In this document: in pieces, positions 34,360 to 46,715 of the stretch
Position numbering within the stretch: position 1 is the stretch's first letter
Layout: each line of letters opens with the position of its first letter
Source: Mastigamoeba balamuthi
Taxonomy: Eukaryota; Evosea; Mastigamoebida; Mastigamoebidae
Length of the DNA: 64,000 nt
Assembly: GCA_902651635.1 (NCBI GenBank)
Contig: CACRSC010000004.1
Location: 175,306 to 239,305, forward strand
Reading direction: 5' to 3'
Program-made: the position numbers and the translations under genes
Notes under the pieces: model-generated
Told to the model about the DNA's origin: nothing
The model's input: only the letters and a program-made list of their open reading frames with translations
The model's database searches: none

Positions 34360-35595
34360 TAATTGTGTACCATCAGCACATGCTATGTTGCACTGGCATT
34401 TTTCCGACTAAAAACTCACAGATAATCTCACTCATTATATCACACTGTGATTTTAACCAGAAGAGATAGTTTAACCAGTTGCACGAGTGCAAAAACCCAC
34501 TTGCCTAGTGCCCTTGATAAGTGATGTGATGAGCAGTTCAGTCATGGTGCAGGTCGTGATGAGCTTGATCATCATGGACCACGTTCACGTGGTGCTCTTG
34601 TTACTCTTATCTGCCATGGGTGCGTGTGGCATGGTCTATCCCACAAACAGTTTTTCTAGGTTGTATCTTACAAGAATCATCCTATGTGCTCTGATCGGCC
34701 TGGATTGGGCCATGTCAAGTAGGTTAATTCCCGGGATTTTTAGCAGGAAACAACGCAACCCTATCAGTGCACAATCTCCTGTACAAGATGGCTGATGAAC
34801 TTCAACAGCTCAATGGGAACTGTCACTCTGGTTCCTGGTGATGCATCCACCAGCTTCTCCCCCGACCCAAAACGCTCAAGGAACACAGAATAGGGCACAA
34901 TTTTGGTAAGGACTTTAAATGTATTCCACTTTTCTGGCGTTTTAAGTGCAACACCTATGACATACACTCCGAGCAGCAGCTGTCCAGGACGCACCAGCAG
35001 CACGGAGCAAACGGACACGATATGCTCCAGTACGAAGATATTTCTGGTACATCAAATCTCCCGGTATGGTACACCAATTTCCCGGCTACCTTTATTAAAA
35101 TCTCTTTTCTTTATAGTTAGTCAAGGTAAGGTAAATTTCGCCCACCAATCAACCTGTTCCACACGAGTTTCGATAGATGGGAATTGCCCCCCAGAATGTC
35201 TGTTTGATCAAAAATTTCCCAAAACGGCGAGTATTCCTTGGAATTCCATCCTAAGATGGATAAAACCAATTGAGAGATTGAAATGGGGATTCCCGTCTAT
35301 CACCCACGAGTGCGTCGCGGCAGTAGGCGCGTAATAGGACGCTGCGGTGCACGCAGTAGTGGGCACTCTGGCTGGCCGCCGTGCGGATGGCGCACCCTGC
35401 CTCCCCTTAATCCTCGGTCTCGTCTGTCTCGTCTGACGACGCGCTGCAAAGGCAAGAAATACATTGGGACAGTCGGTTGCGAAAACTCGTATGGAACAAG
35501 TTGATAGGTCGACGAAATCCACAACCTTTCCAATAAAAGAGTTCTAAAATCGCTGTCTGGGAAAAACAGAATTCAGAACATCGAGGAGAGAGTCT
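34360..35595. other. Spacer between transposon island and SRCR-like gene
   Basis: Mixed composition. It includes an orphan minus-strand frame at 34764-35018, listed separately. The rest has no supportable gene; several short frames on - up to 35.52 kb are of unclear nature. Confidence 0.35.
34764..35018 (-). other. Orphan coding-like exon
   Basis: A minus-strand frame with protein-like composition (SVCSVLLVRPGQLLLGVYVI, later KVLTKIVPYSVFLERF) ends in TAG/TAA context at 34764. It may be the last exon of a gene broken by repeats, or a captured fragment. No family was recognised. Confidence 0.25.
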
Positions 35596-37510
35596 ATGGC
35601 TTCCAGCAAACCTGGTCTTGCCCTCCTGTTCACGTGCGCCAGCATTGCAGCAGTCGCCTATGCCGGCACCACCACGTTGTTTCCGGGGACCGTCCGTCTC
35701 GTCGAGTGCGACTCTGGCGGCATCTGCGCGGTCGAGATAATGCGCCTGTATCACTTCGCGCAGCCCGTGTGGAAACGCCTCTCCTTTGGGTACTACTGGC
35801 AGGAGCCTACTACCGCCGCTGCCATCTGCCAAGCCGCCGGGTTCAGCTCGGCCCTCAGTTGGGGCTATGCTTCTGGCACTGCAGGCTGGCGGTCGGACGC
35901 GTGGGACGTGGACGTGCCGCCCCTCGGAAAGGTGCTGGTGCAGTGGGTCAACTGTCGGGACAATTATGCCCAGTACTTCCGGGTCAAGTGCAACAAGACT
36001 GCAATAGAGCCGCCCTGGCTGGCTGCGCGGCCAGCGTGGTCCACTATCAACAGCGCCTCGATTGACAGTGGCACGCTGCACCTCTCCGTGTTCTCGTACA
36101 CAAAGCCCGGCTGGCACACCACGGCTTTCCTCGGGAATGACACGTCCAACCCGGTAATACCGTCGACGGGCGGCGGGTGGTCTGTCGACATCAACGAGAG
36201 CGTTCCCGGGCCGGCTCTTTCCTTTGCACTATCTCTGCAGACTCCCTGGGCGCCACTCACAGGAAACTCCAGTGGTCCCGCAGCCCGGGTCATCGGCAAG
36301 ACTGCGGCGGAGGACCACTACGAGCTCCCCGTCCACATCATCAACACATCGCCAGGCGGGGAGGTGTACGAGTACGTTGAGGCCGTATACAGTAGTCACC
36401 AAGCAGGCCACGGCCACGTTGAGGTTGACCGTGGAGGGCGCTATCCCGGCGGACTTCTCTTTCCAGCAGCAGCAGATCGGGGTCACCGATGACGCTGTGG
36501 CCCGGGTGACGAAGCTCTTGCTGTCCACGCTCGTGCCGCAGCCCTACATCCTCGTGAGCAACAACATCACGAGCTGGAGCGCTCCGGATGTCTCGTATGT
36601 TGCTATGGGCAACGTGGCTGCAGGCTGTTCAGCGGACAGCCCGGCTGGGTGGTGCAAGCAGCTGTGGCGCGTGACAACCCAGATGAAGCAGGGGGTATGC
36701 AACTCCCGCGTGCAGATGGCCGTTGCGTACACCATCGGCTGCACTGTCGCGGATGGGAGCTGCTCTGCATCTATTGTCGGCAAGACGGTGACGTCGTCCC
36801 TAGACTATCTCACAGCGATCAATGGCTGCATCGTGATTGAGCCCCACTCGACGCTCACCGCCACGTTGCAAGCGTTCCAGAGCACTGCAATGGAAGAACC
36901 TGCCACGAACGTCGTGTCGTCCTCCCAGTGCTGGCTCCTCGCGAACGTGACGTCGTCCGGGCCTCTCGTCAATAGCGTGCGCATCGTCGACCTGCGCTTC
37001 TGGGTCCCGTCGACTGGTGTGGGCCTCACAGTGCTCGTGGAAGGTGGCCATGTTGTCGGGAAGGGCCTCGTGGCTGCCAACGGCTTTGGCACGAGCTCTG
37101 TCGGCAGCACTGCCGCCGAGGCTCACTTTGTCGCCACGAACGATGGCAGCTCCTCAGCGCTGTTCAACGTCGGGGTCGCCAGCAGTCTCGAGTACCAGTT
37201 CTCGGTCATCGCTGAGGCGACGTTTGTCTCTGGCAGTAAGCGCCGCTTTGTCATGGCTTCGCGCGGACAGCTCCAGGAAGACCATCTCCTGGCCCAGGCG
37301 ACAGCCATACTGAGTGTTTCCGGATCGCCCAGTAGCGGCGGCGCAGCTGCAGGAAAGGAGGGCACAGATGCCGGACCCTGGCCAGCGGTGGTGGCGGCAA
37401 TGGGCACGGTGCTCGGGGTTGCTCTGATGGCCGCCGTTGCTGTCGTCGCTTTCTTCACGATCCGTCATCTCAAGAGTCGTGGCAGGGCTGGGGCCTGTTC
37501 GACTCTGTAG
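35596..37510 (+). CDS. Single-pass membrane protein with SRCR-like ectodomain
   Basis: The protein starts with a signal peptide (MASSKPGLALLFTCASIAAV). An SRCR-like region spans about residues 30-135: TVRLVECDSGG, AAAICQAAGFSSALSWGY, VLVQWVNCRDN. A large extracellular part with many NxS/T sites (about residues 135-590) follows, then a transmembrane helix (VVAAMGTVLGVALMAAVAVV) and a short basic tail (RHLKSRGRAG). SRCR domains bind ligands or microbes in receptors. Near 36,390 the reading frame shifts by one base with no usable intron, so the coding sequence is either a pseudogene or carries a sequence error; both halves look well conserved. The gene sits between the two inverted copies of the 0.77 kb repeat and has moderate GC, below its host neighbours. 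Confidence 0.7.
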
Positions 37511-37984
37511 TCTGTGGTGCCCGGCTCCTGAATCCACTTCACCGTCAACACGGCCACTGTCCGTAGCCCAGCCCTGCCAAACACACCCCGAAGCAATAAC
37601 CGAACCGCTTCTGCCATTTTCTCTTTCTCTCCACTCTGCATCCAAGGAGGGGGGTTCCGAGTTGCGGCCACCTCTGGCCAGCATCGCGCAGGTAGCGTCG
37701 AAGGCTAGGCATGAGAAAACTATATGGCGAATTTCACAGTGTGAGGGGTTCCATTGTGGTGACAGAGGGAATTTCGGGATGCATTAATTGACTCTGCTCT
37801 GAGAGCCGGAAGCCCCCGTAGAAATGCCCGTCCCTGTCGTGCTCTGGCTTACCCCGAAGCACGCCAACTGCACAAACTGAAAAGGTATTATTCATTCGTA
37901 AAGTGCCATCGCTGCCCGTATCACTCTACCAATCCTCGAAAGCACAAATTGATACTGATTTCCTGCCTAATTCTGCTATTTCAC

Positions 37985-38235
37985 TGATGCCATCGATCTT
38001 TCTGATGCCTCTCAGTGCTGCGTTGGATACAGCAACCAATACTGTGTAAAACAATGCCATTTCCTGAGATTTTGGATCTGGCCCGAATTACTGAGCAGGA
38101 CTTGTAACTTTGCCTGTTTCCCCTGCTTTTTCACTTGGTCGCCAAGCTCTTTGCCATCGATCTTTCTGATGTCTCTCTGCACTGCGTTGTATACACCGAC
38201 TGCTACTGTGTATTGGAATGTCATTTCACTAAGTC
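37985..38235 (-). repeat. Direct repeat of an about 85-base coding-like unit
   Basis: GCCATCGATCTTTCTGATG and following bases occur at about 37988 and again at about 38152. The minus-strand translations are similar: EMTFQYTVAVGVYNAVQRDI and EMALFYTVLVAVSNAALRGI, each followed by RKIDG. This is a duplicated exon-like unit of unknown origin. Confidence 0.6.
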
Positions 38236-39764
38236 TTATGAATTGACCTTCGGTCAATTCAATCGACTTTTGAAATGACATTTTTCTTTTGATTTTATAT
38301 CTTTTTTCTTTGTTGTCAATTCTAAACCACAGTAGTCACCAGCATTCACAATATACAAGTGAGACACTTCAGAGGCAACAGAAGCAGAACCCCATAAGCC
38401 AATTACATTACCCAGGTTGCAAAAAAGTAACAAAAGGCAAATGTGGCTACCAACACAACACCACCATCACACACAAGATACTCATACTCAACGAAAGAGT
38501 ATGAACCAATATGGTATGAGATACTGAACTCCGTCTTCCCAGAAAGACTCTCAGACCCCCTTCCTCTTCAAAGATCCAAAACACAAACACTTCCCCCACG
38601 CCTTCCTCTGTCATAAATCCACACTTTCCCTCCAAATGATGTCTGCCTGGCCAGCAAGGAGCACCTCTTACCCAATGACAGTGGAAGGTGGAAAGAAAAT
38701 TAGAGTGAGTGTTCCTGAGTGGAAGGTGCAGTAGGTGTCTCATTGCTGTACGCGTACTACCACTGGCCTGTTGGGGCCTTGCGGATCGGATTCCTGATAT
38801 AATAGGTTCTCTATTCACTGTGTCTGTATTTCTGTCTGTTGCTCTGATCGGCATTCTTAAGCCCATGCCCAATAGGCAACTGCGTATTATAGTAATGTGG
38901 CATCAGTTACACATTTAGTCATTGCTGCATTTAAAATGCTGAAGCACAAAGTTAGCACATGTAGTAATAAATAACAGCTCAATGAGTTGTGCTAAGTAAT
39001 AATTTAATAGTGCTACTAGTGCATAATGTGCTACGTACACATGATGCACTACAATCTTTAGTAATTCATAATCAATAAATATCAAACGAATAAAACAATA
39101 TAGCTTGATTTCAAATTATAGGTTTTTATTTATATGTTCAGTGCAGGTGTGAGGCGTATTGATATAGAGTGTAGGGTGTGTTTGTTCTTAGCTTAGTGAA
39201 ATGTACATAATTGTGTCATCAGAGTAAGGCATGGTACCATGCTCTGCTTATTTTATCCTCTGGCTTTACAAAAATGAGAGCTGTGAGGTTTCAAATGGTT
39301 TGACATTAAGAGCACATCTAGTACATTAATCCATAAACTGTTGAAAAGAGAAGAAATGAATAGAAGTGCAGGAAAAGGGATGCACGAGTACTTACCTTAG
39401 GTGTGTGCATATGTTGATGCTGCTACTGATCACGACCAGCAGAATCTTCAGTAGATGCAGTGTAAGTCACAGTGGTGCGGTTTTCAGGGGAAAAGGGAAG
39501 AAAAAGAGAAATGGAGCAGAAAATGGGAAGGGAAAGAAGGAGCAGTGTACCTGTTCAATGCTGCCCTGCAGTCATACTGTTTCCTCCCCTTCTCTCTGCT
39601 GTCTGCAGGAGACAAAACACAGACTGTGCTCTGCTCCTTATGTTGTTCACGACTCCTGGACATACGGTGAGTTGTGTGTACTGAACAGGAGTCAGAAGGG
39701 TAAGAGAGAAAGGAAGAAGTAAAGAAGAACATCTGAAAGAAGCTGTATGGAAGGAGAAAAGTGT

Positions 39765-40532
39765 CTTGGAGGAAAGAAGGCAGTGCACCTTCATTCTCAG
39801 CCTGATATGAAATGGAAAGAAGGAAAGGGAAATTGTATGGTGGAAGGAAGGGGACAGGGACAGGTAGAGGAACAGTGCCCCGATTTATACCGTAATAAAT
39901 ACGTGGCACAGTAGCAAACATATTGATGTGCAGAAAGGGATGAAGAACAGGAACATACGTATTGTTATGCAGAAAGGGCATAAGGAACATATATGAGAAC
40001 TGGAAGGGGGAAGGAAGGAAGGAAAGAAGAAAGGGAAGAAGGGAACAGGAACAGGACAAGGGCAAGAAGAAGAAGATGTGAGGACAGATGTGAATTGTGA
40101 GGAGAGTGATAAGTGTAAGAAGAGTAAAGATATGATGATATCACAGTGAAGATATCTTTGAAATCCAGAATATCTTGATTCATGGTTTAACAGAGTTGAC
40201 TTAGAGTAAACAAAGAAGGAAGTATCACAGTGCAGTCTTATCACAATTCAAATGTGAAAATTCATTACTTTAATCATAATAAAGTGTAAAAAGTAATGAA
40301 TGCAATGGATATGCATTGCATAAGCACTACAATTGCTACCTGAACAGATTTTGGTGCTAATAGTATCATAAGCAATGTATAGTGCAAGACTTAAAATAGC
40401 TATGATGCTGAATTTAGATTGCATGAAGCACCTAAATTGCTATTAGCAATGTAGTACTATTTGACATGTGCAATGCACAAATTCAGTAATGAAATTGCTA
40501 AAGTAGTGCTGAAAAACACCACTACAGATTTG
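39765..40532 (-). repeat. Copy B of the 0.77 kb repeat
   Basis: The reverse complement of copy A (33265-34038), diverged but alignable over its whole length, including the pyrimidine-rich tract and the TATCAGGCTGAGAATGAAGG end. Identity by eye is about 70-80 percent. Confidence 0.72.
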
Positions 40533-41365
40533 GTGCTCTCTGTGCACAAGTCACAGTGATGACCAATGTTTGTTATACTTGATGATCATCAGTTCTTGAG
40601 CCCATAAAGTGTAGTTTACCAGCTTGGTGCCTGTCAGGACTGCCAGTCATTCTTTTCACTTTAGTTGCAAAGGGTGGTACCATAGCCTATGTTTCAGGAA
40701 GTTCACTTTGTTCTTGCAGAATGGACACCTGGATTACTTCAGTGTAGTCTGCTGTATGGATTTCTAGAATCTCAGGCTTTCTTAGGGGTTACCAGAACCG
40801 GGTTTTCTGTGCAATTATGTGTGCAAATAAGGACTTGATGCTATGTTTATCTTGTTCAATTGTGTAAGTGGTACCTGCTGAAAGGATATTGTTAGAATTA
40901 TGATAAAAAATTGTGATTTTGCTTTTAACAGTGAAAAGTGTTTCGTAAAACAATTGTTTTTCATTATTTATCAACAAATTTTAGTTATGACAATGTTATT
41001 GTGCTTTCAGTTTTCACTTAGGAAATGAAACAATTGTATGCCACACTGTTAGATAAAAACACAGTATTAGAAAATCAAAGAAAAATGGTCCTAAACATAT
41101 CGTAGGTGATTGGAAAATAGTTTCCTATAGCTGTTGTCTGAGTATCTTGGTAAACACATTGGATAGTGAACTTGTTCTGTTATGATAACTAACAAAACAA
41201 AATGAAGTAATCATTCCTAGGGGGTACTGACAAGGGGAATTCACCCGTAATCGCCACGTACTCGTTCATACCTGCCTCCTTTTAAACCTGGCAAATCTCC
41301 ATATCTCTCACAGATCTTTGCAGTCGAATTTTCCAACAGAATCTGTTTGTGGTCGTCGTGCTGCG

Positions 41366-42890
41366 ATGCAAGCCCTGCGCTCCTACGAGGGCTTGCTGCG
41401 CGAGGCGCTGAGCAGTACGTCACCCCCCACACTCTACTCCCTCCCCCTCTCAGCCCCGAGCTCCCCTGCAGGCGCCTCGGTGCAGAAGAGCGAGCAGCGG
41501 ACGTGGCTTCTGTGGACGCTCGCTGCCCTCTCGGTACCCGCGTCCTCCCGCCGCCGCGTCTTCCTCTCCCTCGCGCTCAGCCGCCGCAAGTACGCGCGAT
41601 TACCCACCCCCGCGCCCTCCCGTCCCGGAATCGCGTGTAACCCGAGGCCCGCTGCGTCGCAGCGAGTTCTCGCGGCAGCTGCTGTGCCTTGCGTGCCAGG
41701 GCAGCCCCAGGGCCGTCGCCCGGGCGCTCTCGAGGGACGCGGAGCTCTTCCGACGGTTCTTCCGCGGCAACGACGAGCGCGTCAAGCACTGGTTCGCGCA
41801 CTTCTCGTTCGCCGGGCAGCCGCGCTACGGGTCGCTGGCCCTCGAGCACTACCTCCTGGCGCACCGCGAGCAGCTCTGGGAGCGCATCTCGTGGACCGGC
41901 AGGAAGCGCACGCCGGGTCTGGCGGCGCAGAAGCGCTTCCTGATGATGGAGATCGACGTCTACGAGACGGTCGGCGGGATGCTGTGCGAGGACAGCGCGT
42001 TCTGGCGCAGCGAGCAGTTCAGGGAGTCGCTGCGGGGCGGCGAGTTCCTCGCGATCGACTACGTCTTCTTCATCGAGCACATGGCCGACGCCCTCGGCAT
42101 AGCCCCGTACGCCGAGGGCTCCCCGCGCGCCCCCGCCGACGCCGAGCAGCGCAGAGAGCTCCTGGAGGCCGTCGAGGAGTACGTCGAGCAGACGCCCCTG
42201 CGGGACCTGCTCGACCACCTGATCATGCTGGTGCCCGACGACGAGCTCGCGAGGTTCGCCGGCTCGCTGCTCGCGGCCGCGGCCGAGGCGCCGGCGCATG
42301 TGAGGCTGCTGGGCGAGTGCGTGGACCCGAGGATGCGCTGCGAGGACGTGCTCCTGGGCTGCTCTCTTCTGGCGCAGCAGGCGCACGTGTGGAGGTCGCT
42401 CGACGGGACGCCCGCGGTGTCCCCGCAGGCCACCGCGGGCGCCGTCTTCGGCAGGCGCGAGACAGAGGACCTTGCGCGCGAGATTGCGCGACTGCCGCTG
42501 GCGCAGGCTGTCGTGCTCACTGGCGCTCTGTGCTTCCAGTGGTTCGTCGCCGTCAAGGCTGCTGTTGTTGCGGCAAAGGCAGACGAGTTGGAGTCGCTGA
42601 TGGCCAAGGCGGGTATCGAGTACAGCAAGCCAAAGGGGCTCAAGAGGCACCACGGCTCGTTGGGCGATAGGCTGCGGAGAAAGAGGCGCAGGCGGCACTC
42701 GAGGAAGCATGGCAGCAGCGACGACAGCGACAGCGACAGCGGGGGCGATAGCTCGGATGATGGGGAGCAGGTTCTGCAGTGGGAGATAGCTGGAGCATCG
42801 CACACTGCGGCAACGCTTCCCGAGTGCCTCGCAGACATTTTCCGAACGCGTGTCTGCGAGCACGTGCTTCGAAGGATAGCGAGGCATTAA
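41366..42890 (+). CDS. Unrecognised protein with basic/acidic C-terminal tail (probably nuclear)
   Basis: Exons 41366-41414, 41472-41533, an optional nine-base micro-exon 41581-41589, and 41667-42890; about 447 residues. The start MQALRSYEGLLREAL is helical. The body is mostly helical (RVKHWFAHFSFAGQPRYGSL, MMEIDVYETVGGML, LLDHLIMLVPDDELARFAGS) and matches no family that I know. Near the C-terminus a lysine/arginine cluster (RLRRKRRRRHSRKH) precedes a Ser/Asp run (SSDDSDSDSGGDSSDDGE), which suggests nuclear import and phosphorylation by CK2-like kinases. The junction into the last exon is uncertain: the frame fits either with the micro-exon or by joining 41533 directly to 41667. Confidence 0.62.
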
Positions 42891-43111
42891 GACAATCAAC
42901 AAGTGGCATTGCTTGCTCCTGATAGTCAGCACGGTGCCTTCGCAAGTTACCCGAGCATTATCTAGCATCCGGGCTGCTGCAATACTGCTATTCAGTTGTA
43001 GCTACTCACGCGTTGACTATCGTAATCAGCCACGGATCTGGAAGCTGCTGCTTAGGCGTCAAGCGATAACAATAACGAGGCAACCAGAGTCAGCTGTTGA
43101 TGGTGGTCTGT

Positions 43112-46089
43112 TTATTTCCGGCTGCGGTTGCCCCCCGAGGCGGCTGGGGCGGCAGCACTGAGGCCGGCCTTCTTGGGGAGCTTCTTCTTGGCGTCGTCGT
43201 CGACCTCCTTGGCGCTGAAGAAGTGCGGCGCGACCTCGAGCAGCCACTCGGGCTGGATCTCCGTTACGACCCTCAGGAACTCCTTGGAGGTCAACACCAG
43301 CTCGTGGTACACCACCCACCTCGGCAACCGCTGGAACAGCGCAGAGGTCGGGTGTATGTGCGCGCTGTTGGCCGTCTTGATGGTCTTGTACGCGCTGTCC
43401 TTCCCCAGGCGCGCCGCGTGGCTGAAGAAGCCAGAGGTGATCGCCTTGCATATGGCCGCGGGGTCGTTGGGGTTCGACACCTCGGGCACCTCGACGCGCT
43501 CCATGAGCCCCACGAGCTGCTCGCGCACGTCCTGCGCGCGCTTCATCGAGCGGAACTGGATGAAGTTCTCGAAGCACCAGTTGGTGCTGTAGTTGGTCTC
43601 CTGCCACTTGTTGAACACGTCGAGCAGCGTCAGGTGGTCGCCCTGGGGCTTGTGGAAGTTGGCCTTGGCCGTGTCGGCCTGTATGGCCTTGTCCTTGGGC
43701 CTGTAGAAGATGGCCGCGTTGACCTGAAGCATCGCGCAGATGCTGAGGACCTCGACCGTGCAGCCGTACTTCTCGCTGTTGATCAGCATCTTCGACAGCA
43801 CGGGGTCCATGGGGAACTCGGCCATGCGCCTACCCAGCTTCGTCAGCTGCCCGACGTCGTTGAGCGCCCCGAGCGCGTAGAGCTGCTCGAGGGCGCGGAT
43901 CAGCGTCTCCGACGGCGGCGGGTCCATGAAGTCGAACCGCACGAGGTCGTGGATGCCCAGCGACTTGAGCATCAGGACGACGTTGCCGAGGTTCGTCCGC
44001 TGGATCTCGGGCACCGGCTGGTCGTCGAGCTCGTGTGTGTAGGCCCACGCGGTGTAGAGCCTGAAGCACTTGCCCGGGGCAACGCGGCCGGCCCTGCCCG
44101 CGCGCTGCATCGCCGAGGCCTTGGAGACGGGCTGCACGAGCAGCGACTCCATGCCGTTCTTGGGGTTGTAGCTCTTCTGCTTGCACAGCCCCGTGTCGAT
44201 CACGTAGACGATGCCGTTGATCGTGATGCTCGTCTCGGCGATGTTGGTCGCCAGGACGACCTTGCGGGCGCCCGGGGGCGTGGGCTCGAAGATGCGCGCC
44301 TGCAGGTCCGACGGCAGCGTCGAGTAGATCCTGCAGACGATGAGCTCGCGGATCTTGGTGCCGAGGCCCTTGGTGCGCATGCCCAGGATCTCGGCGGCCG
44401 TGTCGACCTCCTCCTGGCCCGTCAGGAAGACGAGGACGTCGCCCAGCGGCTGCGTGATGTGTATCTGCAGCACCGTCACGACGACGGCGTCGAGGTAGTC
44501 GGCCTCGGGCGCCTTGGTGTAGAAGATGTCGACGGGGTACCTGCGCCCCGGGATCTGGAACACGGGCGCGTTGTCAAAGTACTCGGTGAACTTCTCGCTG
44601 TCGAGCGTCGCCGACGAGATGATCAGCGTCAGGTCGTTGCGGAACCTCGCGACGTCCTTGGCGAGCGCGAAGAGGATGTCCGTGTGCAGCGTGCGCTCGT
44701 GGGCCTCGTCGATGATGACGACGCTGTACTGCCGCAGGTCGGGCTCGCTGAGGAACTCGCGCAGCAGCATGCCGTCGGTCATGTACTGCACGATCGTCTT
44801 GGGCGACGTGCAGTCCTCGAAGCGGATCGTGTACCCCACCTCGGACCCCAGCTTCGTGCCCATCTCGTCGCTGACGCGCTTGGCGACGCTCATCGCGGCC
44901 ACGCGCCGCGGCTGCGTGCAGGCGATCTTCAGCCCGTTCCTGCAGTACCCGGCCTCGACGAGGTACTGCGGTATCTGCGTCGTCTTGCCGCTGCCCGTCT
45001 CCCCGACGACGATGATGCTCGAGAACTCCTTGATGGCCGCCACCAGCTGCTCCTTGAAGTGGTATATCGGCAGCGACCTCCGCGTCTCCTGTATCTCCTC
45101 AAACGGCGTCATCGCCGCCCTCGCGCCCCCCGCAGCCGCTGCCCCAGGGCCGTCCGCCAGCGGCGCGGGCGCCAGCGGGTCCGCGGGCCTCGCCGAGTCC
45201 TCCGAGCCCAGCAGCATCTCCTCGCGCACAAAGTCCACCTGGTCCTCGAGCACCAGGCCGTACTGCGCGCTCTCCGCGGGCGGCCTGTCGCGGGCGCCGA
45301 ACCTGGCCGCGGAGGCCGCCAGCTGCGTCGACTCCCACTCGACCTGCTCGTTGCTCTCGAAGACGGCCGCGCCGTCGGGGCGCTCGTCCTTGGGCGCCCT
45401 GTAGCGCCCCATGAGCTTCTCCTGCTCCTCGCGCGCGGGGTCCAGCCGCCCCCGCGTGTCGAACTCGGCCTCGGGTATGCGGTAGTAGTCGTCCACGTCG
45501 GCCGGCCGCGCGCTGCGCTCGCGCGCGATGCGCAGGATCTCCTTCTTGCGCGCGCGCTCGGCCCGCTCGGCGGCCGTCAGCACGTGCTCGGGGTAGAGGT
45601 ACTCGTCGTCGGCGATCTCCTCCTCCAGGTCCCGCACCTTCTGCTCCACCCGCTTCGGCAGGTACGTCCGCCGCGACTCCACCCGCAGCCGCTCGAACTG
45701 CCTCCTCCGCTCCTCCTCCTCCGCCTCCAGCGCCGCCGCCTTGCGCCTCCGCTCGTCCTCGGCCGCTTGCCTGGCAGCATACGGCAGGCGCAGGCAAAAA
45801 AAAAGATTCACGGGGGAGATATTTGGCGTGAGCGCGTCTCGGGGCGGCGGGTCTCGGCGGGTTTGGCGCACGAGGCGGCGGGGGCCTCGGTGAGGACGCG
45901 GGTCTTGGCGCGGTCCTTGTCGAGGAGGCGCTGGCTGAAGTCGGCGACCTCGGCCTCGTCGCGGGCGGGGCCGGCGGGGAGGGTGGAGGGGTCGACGGCG
46001 GGGGCATCGGCGGGGGAGTCGTCGGGAGCCTCGGCGCGCCGCTGCCGCGTGTGCTGCTTGCGGCGGTCGCGCGCAGACGCGTCGTCCAT
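43112..46089 (-). CDS. DHX16: DEAH-box RNA helicase, DHX16/Prp2 type (spliceosome)
   Basis: Exons 46089-45872 and 45770-43112 give 958 residues. Prp2/DHX16 is the ATPase that activates the B-act spliceosome before the first splicing step. Motifs: [10 protein letters not shown] (I), [10 protein letters not shown] (Ia), DEAH (II), SATLDSEKF (III), [11 protein letters not shown] (IV), [11 protein letters not shown] (V) and [13 protein letters not shown] (VI). Winged-helix/ratchet and OB-fold regions follow ([50 protein letters not shown]). The N-terminal phrase [16 protein letters not shown] and the ESNEQVEWE block are specific to DHX16/Prp2. The intron (45771-45871) is GT-AG, phase 2, donor GTGCGC. 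All ATPase motifs look intact. Confidence 0.95.
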
Positions 46090-46715
46090 CTGCTCGCACG
46101 GAAACGGAGATTTATCCCGCTCTTTCGGAGAGATACGCGAATCTCCCAGAGATCTCAAACCCCCGGAGATTCTGTTCTATTTCTCGAAACGGGGGATCGG
46201 GAATGGTCCGGACGCAGTCCCCGGGTACAGGAAATGACCGCAGAAAGCGAATCATAATGACGGTCGTCGAGGCCCTTGCGCCGAGAGTTAGACAATTGAT
46301 GATGGCGGAAATTGCGCCGGCCATCACCGCAAGACAAATTGCCAACCGAGAGCGAACGAACGTTCTTTTGCGTTTTCTGCTAATTGTTGCAGTGGTGTGG
46401 GCTGTGCGTTGGTGTGGCCAGCGGTGTGGCTGGTGCGGGTGGCGGGTCGTGATAACAAAAGCACAATTAGTTTGTTCCCTTGGAGTAAACACAGAAGGCA
46501 AAACCCCCCCACGCGGGGGGCGAGGAGAGAGAGAGACCAGAGCGGCAAGCGAGTGGTGTGTTGCCGAGTCGAGCGCTGCGAGGGGCCAAGCGGAAGAGGA
46601 TGCTCGTGGCGCCCATTGCTCCCGAGCGGGGTGCGCGCCACAAGCGCCCACGCAGCCACTGGGGAATCCGGAGAAGGTCGTTGGTCGGGGCAGTACGGCA
46701 TGGCTCCCGAGGCGT
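46090..46715. other. Spacer between DHX16 and actin-related genes
   Basis: About 625 bases. It holds the DHX16 promoter and the 3' flank of the next minus-strand gene. No coding sequence is supported. Confidence 0.35.

Larger units (their letters stand above)
30480..34400. mobile_element. AT-rich island: degenerate PIF/Harbinger-like DNA transposon
   Basis: GC content drops sharply at about 30.4 kb. The island contains a transposase-like gene on + (32.6-33.3 kb), a divergent spliced gene on - (30.9-32.2 kb), and clusters of short repeats at both sides: TAGTGCTAAT near 30.54 kb and the inverse TTTAGCACTAAA near 33.3-33.55 kb. Divergent transposase plus accessory gene and inversely arranged subterminal repeats fit a PIF/Harbinger layout. 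Exact terminal inverted repeats and target-site duplication could not be fixed by eye, so the ends are approximate. Confidence 0.6.
37511..41365. other. AT-rich repeat-dominated stretch
   Basis: No intact gene. It contains a direct repeat at about 37985-38235, the inverted copy B at 39.77-40.53 kb, and further AT-rich sequence up to about 41.28 kb, where GC rises again at the next gene. Several short coding-like frames are decayed transposon material. Confidence 0.55.

Noticed and set aside
37797-41300. Search for an intact retroelement or virus-like element in the AT-rich stretch
   Set aside because: No reverse transcriptase, capsid, integrase or long terminal repeats were recognised; the only identified mobile protein is the DNA-transposon type.
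43097-46237. 1,046-codon + strand frame opposite DHX16
   Set aside because: The minus strand carries all helicase motifs; the + frame is an antisense shadow.
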